64,000 nucleotides of DNA from DASZTV01 sp035547515 (GTDB lineage Bacteria; Actinomycetota; Actinomycetes; JAFAQI01), in the NCBI GenBank assembly GCA_035547515.1, contig DASZUS010000077.1, forward strand, positions 15,922 through 79,921, written 5' to 3'. Shown here in pieces: positions 52,949-61,948 of this stretch. Under the pieces are notes generated by a model. It saw only the letters and a program-made list of their open reading frames with translations, was not told the DNA's origin and did not search any database. The position numbers and the translations under genes are program-made. How positions within the stretch are numbered: the stretch's first letter is position 1; every line of letters begins with the position of its first letter.

Positions 52949-54082
52949 ATGGACCTCGACTTCACCCCCGAGCAGGACCTGCTGCGCGACTCGGTGCGAC
53001 GCGCCTGCGAGCGGCACGGCGGCCTCGACGCCGTACGCAAGCTGGAGAACGACCCGGTCGGGCACTCCCTCGAGCTCTGGCGGCAGCTTGCCGATCTCGG
53101 CCTGTGCGGCCTGCTGGTCGACGAGGCTCACGGCGGCAGCGGCATGTCGATGGTCGACGCGGCTGTCGTGTACGAGGAGTTCGGCCGCGCGCTCGTCCCG
53201 AGCCCGCACTTCGTCAGCGCCGTCCTCGCCGCCGGGCTGCTCAACCGCTGCTCTAACGGTGCGCTCCAGACCAGCCTCTTGCCGCGGATCGCGAGTGGGG
53301 ATGCGATCCTCACCGTGGCATCCGTCGAGCCCGACAGCAGCTTCGCGCCCTCCGGCGTACGCCTGGCCGCCACCGCGGACGGATCGGGCTGGCGGCTGTC
53401 CGGCACGAAGCGTCACGTCCCGTTCGCCCAGGCCGCGACCCAGATGATCGTGCTGGCCCGAACCGATGACGGGAATGGCCCTGACGGAGTCATTGCGGTG
53501 CTCGTGGACACCGACGCGCCGGGCGTGACGCTGACCCAGCAGCTCACCGTCGCCTCCGACGCGCAGTTCCGCGTCGATTTCGACGACGTCGCCGTCAGTG
53601 AGGATGCGGTGGTGCTCAGTCCTGGCGCGGCATGGGCCGCCTGGCACGACACGATGCTCGACGGCGCGACGATGCTGGCCGCGCAGGCGGCGGGCGGCGC
53701 GCGGGCGGCCCTGGAGCTGGCCCGCGACTACGCCAACACCCGCGAGCAGTTCGACAAGCCGCTCGCGGCGTTCCAGGCGATCTCGCATTACCTGGCGGAT
53801 GCGGTGACGACGGTCGACGGTGCGCAGACCCTGGCCTGGGAAGCGGCGTGGGCACGCAGCGAGGGGCGGTCGGTGGAGACGCTGGCGCCGATGGCGAAGA
53901 GCTATGCCTGCCAGACGTTCCGCAAGGTGACGGCAACCGCCGTACAGATCTTCGGCGGCAACGGGTTCACCGTCGAGTTCGACATCCAGCTCTACTTCCG
54001 CCGCGCGAAGTCGATGCAGCTCAACAACTGGGACGAGCGCTACTGCAACGACCTGATCGCCGCGCAGCTCCTCGACGCCTAG
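52949..54082 (+). CDS. Acyl-CoA dehydrogenase
   Basis: The 377-residue ACAD (MDLDFTPEQDLLRDSVRRA) has TREQFDKPLAAFQAISHYLAD (split: TREQFDKPLAAFQ) and FGGNGFTVEFDIQLYFRRAKS. The beta-domain is present but diverges: SVEPDSSFAPSG replaces the usual TEPxAGSD, so FAD or substrate contacts may differ. This is the last gene of the operon 49560-54082. It could pair with the full-length ACAD at 49560 in the same transcript instead of acting alone. Copy 3 of the inverted-repeat element follows 20 bp downstream. Confidence 0.84.
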   Translation: MDLDFTPEQDLLRDSVRRACERHGGLDAVRKLENDPVGHSLELWRQLADLGLCGLLVDEAHGGSGMSMVDAAVVYEEFGRALVPSPHFVSAVLAAGLLNRCSNGALQTSLLPRIASGDAILTVASVEPDSSFAPSGVRLAATADGSGWRLSGTKRHVPFAQAATQMIVLARTDDGNGPDGVIAVLVDTDAPGVTLTQQLTVASDAQFRVDFDDVAVSEDAVVLSPGAAWAAWHDTMLDGATMLAAQAAGGARAALELARDYANTREQFDKPLAAFQAISHYLADAVTTVDGAQTLAWEAAWARSEGRSVETLAPMAKSYACQTFRKVTATAVQIFGGNGFTVEFDIQLYFRRAKSMQLNNWDERYCNDLIAAQLLDA

Positions 54083-54102
54083 CTACCCGAGCGATTTTTC
54101 CC

Positions 54103-54193
54103 CGAAGCAGCACATGACGTCTCGAAATTGAGCGCGCCGTGCGTCAGGTGTCCGCTGATGTCCGATTTCGCGGGCCGGTCATGTGCTACTTCG
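54103..54193. repeat. Inverted-repeat element, copy 3 (91 bp)
   Basis: The left arm is CGAAGCAGCACATGAC (54103-54118, one mismatch) and the right arm is GTCATGTGCTACTTCG (54178-54193, identical to copies 1 and 2). The 59-bp interior is unrelated to the others. It lies between convergent ACAD and beta-lactamase-fold genes. A T-rich stretch (gatttttcccc) precedes the left arm, similar to cccttttca before copy 2. Confidence 0.85.
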
Positions 54194-54205
54194 AGGGAGA
54201 GGCGC

Positions 54206-55300
54206 TTACTGGGCGCAGCGGGCGGCGAGGCCGGCGATCTTCGCCGACCGGACGAACGCCCCGACCACGTCGACGTCGAGGCCGCTGGTCAGGTAGCTGA
54301 ACGACAGCCCGGAGTCCGGGTCGGCCCACGCGATCTGCCCGCCGACCCCGAGCGCGCCGAACGCCCGCGGGCCGGTGTGCGCCCCGAAGCCGCGCACCGC
54401 GGCTTTGTCGTCATCCCCCGCGACGACCAAGCCCAGGGTGCGGTTCGCCGGGCATCCGAACAGCGGGTCGACCAAGGTGTTGCGTACGTTGCGCGTCGCG
54501 TCCTCGAGCACGTCGGGGCGCCATAGCTCGCCGGGGTTGTGCAGCAGCGCCTGGTAGTACGTCGCGACGTCCGCCGCCGTGCCGACCGCACCCGCCCCGG
54601 GTACGCCGCTGGCGAGAACTGCCGGCTCGTTGAAGCGCATCAGGAAGCTGCCACCGGTCTCCTGCACCCGGTCGCCATAGGTCTCCTTGCCGTCCTCGAG
54701 CTCGCCGACCGTCGCAACCGGCACCACGCCCACCTGCTCGCCGAGCGCGGCACCGATCGTCAGGCCCGGGATGCCGAGCGGTGCGGCGACCCGCTCGGCG
54801 AACACCTCGCGGAAGTCGCCCGCGACGACCTCGTCGATCACCTCGGCCAGTGCCCAGTACGCCGAGGTCGGGTGGTACTCGGTCTGGGTTCCCGGTTGCC
54901 AGTCGAGGCGCCACGACGCCATCCGCTTGCGCCGTTGCTCCCGGTCGGCCCCCTCCTCCGGGCGCATGGGCGCTCGCGGGAAGCCTGCGGTATGGGTGAG
55001 CAGGTGCGCGATCGTGACGTCGGACTTGCCGTTCGCGGCGAAGCCCGGCACGACCTCCGCAATGCGGGTCGCGTCGCTCAGCAGGCCCTCGGACATCAGC
55101 AACCAGGCGATGCCACCGGTGAAGGCCTTGGTGACGCTGAACGTCACGAACCGGGCGCCGGCCGGTGCGCCGTACGTCGCGGACTCGACGACCTCTCCCT
55201 GGTAGCCGAGCGCCAGCTGCACCGCGGGCAGCACGCCCTCGTCGACGTCCCGGCGAGCGCGAGCGAACAGCGCCGCGACCGCCGAAGGGTCGACGCCCAA
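54206..55300 (-). CDS. Beta-lactamase-fold serine hydrolase (esterase EstB type)
   Basis: The 364-residue protein has the class C-like SxxK motif FSVTKAFTGG with nucleophile Ser and Lys, the second-motif Tyr in YHPTSAYWALAEV, and a C-terminal AWADPDSGLSFSYLTSG region in place of KTG. These are features of esterases and peptidases of the beta-lactamase superfamily found in steroid clusters (Rv3775-like LipE type). The start is probably TTG 55300 (LGVDPSAVAALF), because the upstream frame is antisense to the F420 enzyme. It lies 2 bp after the LLM stop, hence co-transcribed. Confidence 0.75.
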   Translation of the reverse strand: MGVDPSAVAALFARARRDVDEGVLPAVQLALGYQGEVVESATYGAPAGARFVTFSVTKAFTGGIAWLLMSEGLLSDATRIAEVVPGFAANGKSDVTIAHLLTHTAGFPRAPMRPEEGADREQRRKRMASWRLDWQPGTQTEYHPTSAYWALAEVIDEVVAGDFREVFAERVAAPLGIPGLTIGAALGEQVGVVPVATVGELEDGKETYGDRVQETGGSFLMRFNEPAVLASGVPGAGAVGTAADVATYYQALLHNPGELWRPDVLEDATRNVRNTLVDPLFGCPANRTLGLVVAGDDDKAAVRGFGAHTGPRAFGALGVGGQIAWADPDSGLSFSYLTSGLDVDVVGAFVRSAKIAGLAARCAQ

Positions 55301-55302
55301 GG

Positions 55303-56316
55303 TCAGCCGACCATGTCGGCGAGCGCCTTGAGGTGCTCTGGGTTTCGCACCCCGCCGATGAGCATCGTGGTCACCGGGCTCTCGCGCCACAGCTGCATGC
55401 GCTCGCGGATCCGGTCCAGCGGACCGCACAACGAGATCCCGTCCGCGAGCTCGTCCGGGACGGCGCGCATCGCCGCCTCGCGGTCACCCGCCATGAAGTG
55501 CTGCTGGACCGTCTTCGCCTCCTCGGCGAAGCCGAAGCGGCCGATCACGTTGAGATGGAAGTTGAGGTTCTCGGCTCCCATCCCGCCGATGTAGAAAGCC
55601 AGGGTCCACTTGACGAACTCGATGGCGGCGGCGACGTCGTCGTTGACGACCACGGTCACCGGGCACGCCACCTCGAAGCCTGCGCGGGCACCGGCGAGCG
55701 ACTCCCGGTAGAGCTCCTCACCCCGCTCGACGTGGTAGAAGATCGGCAGCCAGCCGTCGGCGATCTCGGTCGCCAGCGCGACGTTCTTCGGGCCTTCGGC
55801 GCCGAGCAGGATCGGGATCTCGCCGCGAAGCGGGTGCATCAGCAGCTTGATCGGCTTGCCCAGCCCGGTGCCACCGGGATAGGGCAGCGGGTAGTGCTCG
55901 CTGTCGCTGGTGATCACCTCCCGCTTCAAGATCCGCCGCACGATGTCGACGTAGTCGCGCGTACGCGCCAGCGGCTTCGGGAACGGCTGGCCGTACCACC
56001 CCTCGACCACCTGCGGGCCCGAGACGCCGAGACCGAGGATCAGCCGGCCGCCGGACAGCCCGTCGAGGGTGGCGGCGCTCATGGCGGTCGCCGCCGGCGT
56101 ACGCGCGGAGATCTGCACCAAGCCGGTACCCAGCTTGATGCGCGAGGTACGCGCGGCGTACCAGGACAGTGTCGTGAACGCATCCGAGCCGTATGCCTCA
56201 GCGGTCCACACCGAGTCGAAGCCGACGTCCTCCGCCGCGCGGACGGCCTCGGTCTGGTCGTCCGGGCCCTTGGTCCAGTAGCCGAGCATCAAGCCGAGCT
56301 TCAGGTCAGCGGTCAC
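55303..56316 (-). CDS. LLM-class F420-dependent oxidoreductase
   Basis: The 337-residue luciferase-like TIM-barrel protein has VTADLKLGLMLGYWTKGPDDQ, IKLGTGLVQISARTPAATAM, GRLILGLGVSGPQVVEGWYG (split: GRLILGLGVSGPQ), and ILLGAEGPKNVALATEIADGW. These are the features of mycobacterial F420-dependent enzymes. M. tuberculosis encodes a protein of this type (Rv3520c) in its cholesterol gene region. The GTG start at 56316 lies 27 bp downstream of the double ACAD. The redox substrate is unknown; F420 use is inferred from family. Confidence 0.83.
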   Translation of the reverse strand: MTADLKLGLMLGYWTKGPDDQTEAVRAAEDVGFDSVWTAEAYGSDAFTTLSWYAARTSRIKLGTGLVQISARTPAATAMSAATLDGLSGGRLILGLGVSGPQVVEGWYGQPFPKPLARTRDYVDIVRRILKREVITSDSEHYPLPYPGGTGLGKPIKLLMHPLRGEIPILLGAEGPKNVALATEIADGWLPIFYHVERGEELYRESLAGARAGFEVACPVTVVVNDDVAAAIEFVKWTLAFYIGGMGAENLNFHLNVIGRFGFAEEAKTVQQHFMAGDREAAMRAVPDELADGISLCGPLDRIRERMQLWRESPVTTMLIGGVRNPEHLKALADMVG

Positions 56317-56343
56317 GCGCAGCCCCTCCTCATGCCTCGCTCC

Positions 56344-58446
56344 CTAGCGCGGGAGACCAAGGATCCGTTCGCCGATCACGTTGTGCAGCACCTCGCTGGT
56401 CCCGCCGGCAATGGTCAGCGAGCGCGTCGAGAGCATCCGCCGCAGCGCCGCCGCCGTCATGTCGTCGCTCACTGCCGCCGCCTGGTGCCCGAGCAGCTCG
56501 AGGGCGAGCTCGGCCGCGTCCTGCCGCAGGTGCATGCCGACGAGCTTGCGGACGCTCGAAGCGGCACCCGGATCGGTCCCGGACACCCGCGCCAACGTCG
56601 ATCGCACGCCGAGCATCGCGTCGGCCTGCGCCCGGCAGATCAGCTCGCCGACTCGCTGGTAGGCGATCGAGTTCGGCCGGTGCTCGCTGGCATCGAGCGC
56701 GGCCAGCAGCTCCTCGATGCCCGAGGAGAACGCCGAGCCGCTGCTCATCGCGACCCGCTCGTTCGCCAGCGTCGTGCGCGCGAGCTTCCACCCGCCGTCG
56801 ACCTCGCCGACGACGCAGTCGTCAGGCACGAACACGTCGTTGAGGAAGATCTCGTTGAACAAGGCGTCGCCGGTGATCTCGCGCAGGGGGCGGATGTCGA
56901 GGCCTGGGCTTTTCATGTCGAGCAGGAAGTACGTGATGCCGTCATGGCGACGAGCGCCGCTCGAGGTTCTCGCGAGGCAGATCGCCCAGTCGGCGGTGCG
57001 GGCGGTGGAGGTCCACACCTTCTGACCCGACAGCGACCAGCCGCCCTCGACGCGCGTCGCCTTGGTCGACAAGGCGGCGAGGTCGGAGCCGGCACCCGGC
57101 TCGCTGAACATCTGGCACCAGCTGATCTCGCCGTACAGCGTCGGTGGCACGAAGCGCTCGCGCTGCGCGTCGGTGCCGGCCTGCAGGATCGCGGGCAGCG
57201 CCCAGTTGCCGATGATCAGGTCCGGCCGGGCGACCCCTGCCTTGGTGAACTCCTCGTCGATGACCAGCTGCTCGATGGGCCCGGCGCCGCGACCGTACGG
57301 CGCGGGCCAGTGGGGCACCAGATAGCCGGCGTCAGCGATCGCCCTGCGGCGCGCGTCGGCCTCGGTTCCCTCGAGGGATGCGAGAAACGCCCGAACCTCT
57401 GCCCGGGCCGGCTCGGCGTCGGCACCGAGGTCGAGGGACCGGCGACGGCGTACGCCGCCGCGCGCGAGCGTGGTCGCGGCCTCCTGCCACCGCGGCCGGC
57501 TGCCGAGGATCTGCCGCACGCAGAGCGCTCGTTTGAGGTAGAGGTGCGCGACGTGCTCCCAGGTGAACCCGATGCCCCCCAGCACCTGGATCAGGCTCTT
57601 CGCCACGTCGACGGCGGCCTGCGGAGCCACCGCGCCGGTGACCGAGATCGCCAGTGAGAGCGACGGGTCGCCCGAGGACATCTCGTCCATCGCGTGCGCG
57701 GCGTCCCAGGCGGCGGCGCCGGCGAGCTCGAGGTCGGCGAGCATGTCCGCACAACGGTGCTTGACCGCCTGGAACGCACCGATCGGCTGGCCGAACTGCT
57801 CGCGGACCTTGGCGTAGTCGACGGCGAGGTCGAGGCAGGCACCGGCGATGCCTGCGGCCTCGGCGCTGAGCAGGACCGCCGCGGTCGCGATCACCTCGTG
57901 GTCGATCAGCCCGACCAGCAGCCGGGCTTCATCCGGCTCCGGCGCCTCGACCAGTGCGATCCGGCGGGTCGGGTCGATGCCCACCGCCGAGCTCATCCGC
58001 AGGCCCGCGGTGTCGAGCAGGAACCAGCGGTCCTCGACCGGCATCAGCACCGCGCTCACCGCAGCTCCGCCGAGCAGGTTGCCGTTGATCGAGACCGCGG
58101 CGCTGAAGCTGCCGTCGCGCAGCCCGGCTTCGACAGACGCCTTGAGCTCGTCGCTGCCGAAGCGGCGTACCAGGAGACCGGCGAGCAATGTCGGGACGAT
58201 CGGGCCCGGCGCGAGCGCCCGGCCGAGCTCCTCGACGGCAACGCACAGGTCGCCGATGCGCGCATCGAAGGGCAGCGCGAGCAGCTCCTGGTCGGCGAGC
58301 GCCTGCCAGCTCTCCGGCAGAGCATCTGTCGCAGCGTCGGCCGATGCCTTCGCGGCAGCGGTCAACCGCGCTTGCTCGGCAAAGCCGCGCACCGCTTCAG
58401 CGAGGGCGTTCTGCTCATCAGAGACAGCGAGCGCGGCTGGTCGCAC
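56344..58446 (-). CDS. fadE34: FadE34/ChsE3-like double acyl-CoA dehydrogenase
   Basis: The 700-residue protein contains two ACAD modules in one chain. The first (about 1-330) has DYAKVREQFGQPIGAFQAVKHR and LGGIGFTWEHVAHLYLKR. The second (about 345-700) has WCQMFSEPGAGSDLAALST, GQKVWTSTARTADWAI and SLTIAGGTSEVLHNVIGERILG. M. tuberculosis FadE34 (ChsE3) is a 711-residue single chain of this design that acts on cholesterol side-chain CoA esters under KstR control. A matching KstR-type box lies 11 bp upstream. The start is GTG 58446 or TTG 58449. It is followed by the F420-type and serine-hydrolase genes. Confidence 0.8.
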   Translation of the reverse strand: MRPAALAVSDEQNALAEAVRGFAEQARLTAAAKASADAATDALPESWQALADQELLALPFDARIGDLCVAVEELGRALAPGPIVPTLLAGLLVRRFGSDELKASVEAGLRDGSFSAAVSINGNLLGGAAVSAVLMPVEDRWFLLDTAGLRMSSAVGIDPTRRIALVEAPEPDEARLLVGLIDHEVIATAAVLLSAEAAGIAGACLDLAVDYAKVREQFGQPIGAFQAVKHRCADMLADLELAGAAAWDAAHAMDEMSSGDPSLSLAISVTGAVAPQAAVDVAKSLIQVLGGIGFTWEHVAHLYLKRALCVRQILGSRPRWQEAATTLARGGVRRRRSLDLGADAEPARAEVRAFLASLEGTEADARRRAIADAGYLVPHWPAPYGRGAGPIEQLVIDEEFTKAGVARPDLIIGNWALPAILQAGTDAQRERFVPPTLYGEISWCQMFSEPGAGSDLAALSTKATRVEGGWSLSGQKVWTSTARTADWAICLARTSSGARRHDGITYFLLDMKSPGLDIRPLREITGDALFNEIFLNDVFVPDDCVVGEVDGGWKLARTTLANERVAMSSGSAFSSGIEELLAALDASEHRPNSIAYQRVGELICRAQADAMLGVRSTLARVSGTDPGAASSVRKLVGMHLRQDAAELALELLGHQAAAVSDDMTAAALRRMLSTRSLTIAGGTSEVLHNVIGERILGLPR

Positions 58447-58456
58447 CAAGGAATAT

Positions 58457-58470
58457 TAGAACAGGTTTCA
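58457..58470. promoter_or_regulatory. KstR-type operator
   Basis: TAGAACAGGTTTCA fits the KstR consensus TnnAACnnGTTnnA at every fixed position. It lies 10 bp upstream of the fadE34-like GTG and 83 bp upstream of the divergent hydrolase ATG, so it could control both. No other box of this form was seen at the other promoters in the window. KstR itself is not encoded here. Confidence 0.7.
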
Positions 58471-58553
58471 TTTTGCTGCAGCAGGCCGCGCATGGGCGAG
58501 TCGAGTCCGTGCAGCGCGCCGCGTCGAAGGCGCGCCAGGTAGGTTGCGAGGCA

Positions 58554-59489
58554 ATGGCAAGCATCTCGCCGAGTGTGGCGGCTGTCCTCGGGCGGTTCAC
58601 CAAGGCGGCGACCCCGTGTGACCTCGCCGCCGGCGTACCGCTGGAGCTCGAAGGCCGAGGCCGCACCTGCGTGGTCGACCTGCCCGGGCCGCCGGGCGCG
58701 CCGACCATCTTCTTGATCCATGCGCTCGCGACGACTGCCGCGCTGTCGTGGTATCCGTCGATGCCCGCACTCGCGCAGCGGTATCGGGTGGTCGCCTTCG
58801 ACCAGCGGTGGCACGGCCGCGGGATCCGGTCGAGCAGCTTCACCCTCGAGGACTGCGCCGACGACGTGGCCGCGGTGGCGGACGCCCTCGGCGTCGAGCG
58901 GTTCATCGTCGCGGGCTACTCCATGGGTGGCGCGATCGCGCAGCTCACCTGGCGACGGCACCCCGACCGGGTAGCGGGCATGGTGCTGGCGGCGACGGCT
59001 CGCAACTTCCGCGGTACGGCGCAGGAGCGCGCCTGGTTCCGAATGACCGGTCTGACGATGGCGCGCTTCGGGGAGCGCGCTCGGCTCGGCATGGAGCGCC
59101 GTTCCTCGCGACTGTCGGACACACCCATCGCGCTGACCGCCGACGCGGCGAAGGTCGGGCCGTGGGCGATGGCCGAGTTCCGCAGCACCAGTGCCTGGGC
59201 GCTGTTCGCCGCACTCGACGCGATCGGGCGCTTCGACTCCTCGCCCTGGCTGCGTCGAGTGGACGTGCCGGTCAGCGTGATCATCGCCGACCGCGACCGA
59301 GCCATCCCCACGCGTCGGCAGCACGCCCTCGCTGCCGCGATTCCCGGTGCCATCAGCTACGAGTTCGCCGGCGGCCACGCGGGGCTGGTGCTCGGCGCCG
59401 ACGAGTTCGTGCCGGTCCTGCTCGAGGCCTGCGACTCGGTCAGCCGGCGGATTCGGCGGGCCGCTTCGCCGCCTTCGGCTTCTTCGTAG
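58554..59489 (+). CDS. Alpha/beta hydrolase
   Basis: The 311-residue protein has the nucleophile elbow IVAGYSMGGAIAQLTWRR (Ser), the oxyanion-side FLIHALATTAALSW (HA instead of the usual HG), DQRWHGRGIRSS, an acid near IIADRDRAIP and a terminal His in FAGGHAGLVLG. It resembles esterases or C-C hydrolases without a family-specific signature. The ATG is at 58554. It is divergent from the fadE34-like gene across the KstR-type box and overlaps the end of the convergent WS/DGAT gene by 50 bp. Confidence 0.83.
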   Translation: MASISPSVAAVLGRFTKAATPCDLAAGVPLELEGRGRTCVVDLPGPPGAPTIFLIHALATTAALSWYPSMPALAQRYRVVAFDQRWHGRGIRSSSFTLEDCADDVAAVADALGVERFIVAGYSMGGAIAQLTWRRHPDRVAGMVLAATARNFRGTAQERAWFRMTGLTMARFGERARLGMERRSSRLSDTPIALTADAAKVGPWAMAEFRSTSAWALFAALDAIGRFDSSPWLRRVDVPVSVIIADRDRAIPTRRQHALAAAIPGAISYEFAGGHAGLVLGADEFVPVLLEACDSVSRRIRRAASPPSASS

Positions 59490-60882
59490 CGTTCGCCACT
59501 TCCAGCAGCTCGGTCACCGCGCCCGGGATCGCGTCGGCGAGATCCCACAGGTCCGGCATCAGCTCCCGGCAAGCGATCAGCCCGAACCCGATCGCATCCA
59601 TGTTGGACAGCACGGTGATGTTGAGCCCGGCGCCGTCCATGACCGGCCCGAGCGGGTGCAGCTCCACGAGGCGACCGCCGTTGAAGTACAGCGGGATCGG
59701 CGGCCCGGGAACGTTGGAGATGACCAGGTTGTGCACCACCGGGTGGCGGTTGGCCAGCCGGAGGCTCGAGTACATGCGCGCCGCTAGCGAGAACGTGTTC
59801 GGCGCGGCATGCTCGGCCCAGTCCTGGAGCATGCTCGCTCCGACCAGCTCGTGGTCGGCCTTGGCTCCTTCGTTGGTCTCGGCGATCTGCCGCAACCGCT
59901 CTGCGGGATCGTCGACGTCGCTGGCGAGGCTGGCGAACATGATCGAGATCCGCGTGGTGCCGGCGTCCTCGTCGGTGCGCTCATGGACCGAGATCGGGAT
60001 CGCGGAGATCAACGACCGTTCGGGCAACTCGTCGCGGGCACTGAGATAGGTCCGCAGGGCGCCAGAGCAGACGGCCATCACGACGTCGTTGATCTTCACG
60101 CCGAAGGCGTTCTTGATCGTCTTGAGGTCGTCGAGCGAGACGTGGGTGAAGGCGACGCTGCGGTGGGCGGTGATCGTGGCGTTGAAAGAAGTGCGCGGGG
60201 CGCGGAACGGTGCCGGCATCCCGGCGACTCCGCCGCGACCTCGCCGCTGAGCCAGCCGACCCACGCTCATCAACGTGCCCGGCACCAGCTTGACCACCCT
60301 CGCCGGGCGCACCGCCCACTCGACCAGCGAGCGGCCGACCAGCTCGAGATCGCTGGGCTTGCGTCCGGGCTCCCAGTCGTCCGCGACCTCGGGCGGTGTG
60401 GCGTCGCGCTCGAGGTCGAAAAGCTCGGCCATCATGTTGGCGCCGGTGACCCCGTCGATCAGCGAGTGGTGGACCTTCGACACCACCCCGATCAAGCCGT
60501 CGGCCCGGCCCTCGAGGATCCACATCTCCCACAGCGGGCGGCTGCGATCCATCTGCCGGGAGAGCACGTCGGCGGCGACGGCCGCGGTCTCGCGGTCACC
60601 GCCAGGAGCGGGGACGAAGCCGCGATGCAGGTGATAGTCCAGGTCGAAGTCCGGGTCTTCGATCCACACCGGCCTGCCGAGGTTCAGCGGCACCGTGGCC
60701 AGCTTGCGCCGGAACTGCGGGACCCTTGGCAGTCGCGACTGGATGTAGTCGCGGTAGCTCTCGAACGAATACGGCTGGCTGGCATCGGACGGGTCGACCA
60801 GCATGAGCCCGCCGACATGCATGTGCATGGTCGGCGTCTCGAAGTACAGAAAGGCCGAGTCCAGACCGCCCATGCGCTGCAT
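59440..60882 (-). CDS. Wax ester synthase/diacylglycerol acyltransferase (WS/DGAT)
   Basis: The 480-residue protein has the catalytic VSKVHHSLIDGVTGA (HHxxxDG), the MHVGGLMLVD N-terminal segment, and NVPGPPIPLYFNGGRLVELHPLGPV (split: NVPGPPIPLYFNGG), all typical of the actinobacterial Tgs/WS-DGAT family. It makes triacylglycerol or wax esters from acyl-CoA for storage. The C-terminus is Lys/Ala-rich. The ATG at 60882 is preceded at 60904-60918 by the third CTGACGnnnCGTCAG palindrome. That placement would tie storage-lipid synthesis to steroid-derived acyl-CoA supply (inference). Confidence 0.9.
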   Translation of the reverse strand: MQRMGGLDSAFLYFETPTMHMHVGGLMLVDPSDASQPYSFESYRDYIQSRLPRVPQFRRKLATVPLNLGRPVWIEDPDFDLDYHLHRGFVPAPGGDRETAAVAADVLSRQMDRSRPLWEMWILEGRADGLIGVVSKVHHSLIDGVTGANMMAELFDLERDATPPEVADDWEPGRKPSDLELVGRSLVEWAVRPARVVKLVPGTLMSVGRLAQRRGRGGVAGMPAPFRAPRTSFNATITAHRSVAFTHVSLDDLKTIKNAFGVKINDVVMAVCSGALRTYLSARDELPERSLISAIPISVHERTDEDAGTTRISIMFASLASDVDDPAERLRQIAETNEGAKADHELVGASMLQDWAEHAAPNTFSLAARMYSSLRLANRHPVVHNLVISNVPGPPIPLYFNGGRLVELHPLGPVMDGAGLNITVLSNMDAIGFGLIACRELMPDLWDLADAIPGAVTELLEVANATKKPKAAKRPAESAG

Positions 60883-60903
60883 GGGCGGAATCGTACGGAA
60901 GAA

Positions 60904-60918
60904 CTGACGCCCCGTCAG
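60904..60918. promoter_or_regulatory. Operator-like palindrome, site 3
   Basis: CTGACG (60904-60909) and CGTCAG (60913-60918) with spacer CCC, in the 40-bp gap between the WS/DGAT start (60882) and the end of the YHYH lipoprotein gene (60923). It shares the arms of sites 1 and 2 but not the GGT spacer or the flanking A/T. Confidence 0.55.
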
Positions 60919-60922
60919 GGCG

Positions 60923-61921
60923 TCACATCGCCGGGACCGGACCGGTCGTGACAGGGGTCGCGCGGAAGCAGCTGACCGAGTACGGGAAGTCCTGGGTCAT
61001 CACGTAGTGGTAGGTCGTCACCGACTTGCCGTCGATGGTGACCTTGCTCGTGATCCCGTGACAGGCGTCGAGGTCGCTGGTCGTCAGGACGTCGCCGGAC
61101 CCCTTGACGTCCGGACCGGTGATCGGGAACCCGTCGAACGCCCAGCCGATCACGTGGTGAACGCTGATGTTCTTGATGCAGCTCGTCAGCGTGTGGAAGT
61201 GGTAGACGCCAGCCATCATCGGATGGCCTTCGCAGCTGTCCTGGACCTCCCAGGCACCCGCGTCGCGCCCGCCGGCGTCGAAGGCGTTGAACAGCATGAT
61301 GCCGTCGGTCATGACCCCGACCTCCCCGCCGATACAGCGCGGCGCGCCGTACACCGGCTTGGCCGTCAGGTCGAGCGTGATGTTCTGCGCGGTGATCGTG
61401 TTCGGGTTGCGGTCGTAGGCATAGGCCGGATCGCTCGAGGCGATCGGGAACGTACCGGTGGGCGAGGGCGGCAGGTCGTTGGTCCGTACGACGCGCTTCC
61501 CGCCTTCCACGGTGAAGGAGTGCACCGAGGTCCACGAGACGGCGCCTTGGACGTGCACCTTCTCGGTGGCGTCGTACTCGGTGTTGTTGTGGGTGAACCA
61601 CGGTCCGCGAGCCTGCGCGCCACCGCCGCCTTGCTGCAGCGACTGGGCGTACTGCGAGCAGACGAAGACCGAGCCCTTCTTCGCACCGGTGGTCTGGTAC
61701 TTGCCGTCGCCTACCGGCAGCAGGCCGTCGGCGTACTTGTCGCCGTAGTTCTTCGACGGGTCGAGGGTGAGCCGGTGGCTCACCGAGGTCGCTGCGACTT
61801 GCAACGACGTCGCGACGCCGGCAGCGCCGCCGCCACCGCTGCCGCCTGAGCCGCAGGCGGCGATGGAGGTCGCCCCGAGGGCGAGGACGGCGCCAGCTGC
61901 GAGGATCCGCACAGGTCTCAC
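60923..61921 (-). CDS. YHYH-domain lipoprotein
   Basis: The 332-residue secreted protein starts at GTG 61921 with a lipoprotein signal (LAAGAVLALGATSIAACGSG; lipobox IAAC). The C-terminal domain contains AGVYHFHTLTSC, WAFDGFPITGP and TTYHYVMTQDFPY, typical of the YHYH family (conserved His/Tyr clusters, probable metal binding). Four or more cysteines (VFVCS, PRCIGG, DSCEG, DACHG) may form disulfides. The function of the family is unknown. A low-complexity Gly/Ser linker follows the lipidated Cys. It is divergent from the lipase gene at 61949. Confidence 0.83.
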   Translation of the reverse strand: MRPVRILAAGAVLALGATSIAACGSGGSGGGGAAGVATSLQVAATSVSHRLTLDPSKNYGDKYADGLLPVGDGKYQTTGAKKGSVFVCSQYAQSLQQGGGGAQARGPWFTHNNTEYDATEKVHVQGAVSWTSVHSFTVEGGKRVVRTNDLPPSPTGTFPIASSDPAYAYDRNPNTITAQNITLDLTAKPVYGAPRCIGGEVGVMTDGIMLFNAFDAGGRDAGAWEVQDSCEGHPMMAGVYHFHTLTSCIKNISVHHVIGWAFDGFPITGPDVKGSGDVLTTSDLDACHGITSKVTIDGKSVTTYHYVMTQDFPYSVSCFRATPVTTGPVPAM

Positions 61922-61948
61922 AGCGCAGATGCTGGCACACTTGCAGGC

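Noticed and set aside
55165..57657. An 830-codon plus-strand open frame
   Set aside because: It is antisense to the F420-type enzyme and the double ACAD, and its composition is Arg/His/Asp-rich, as expected from antisense frames.
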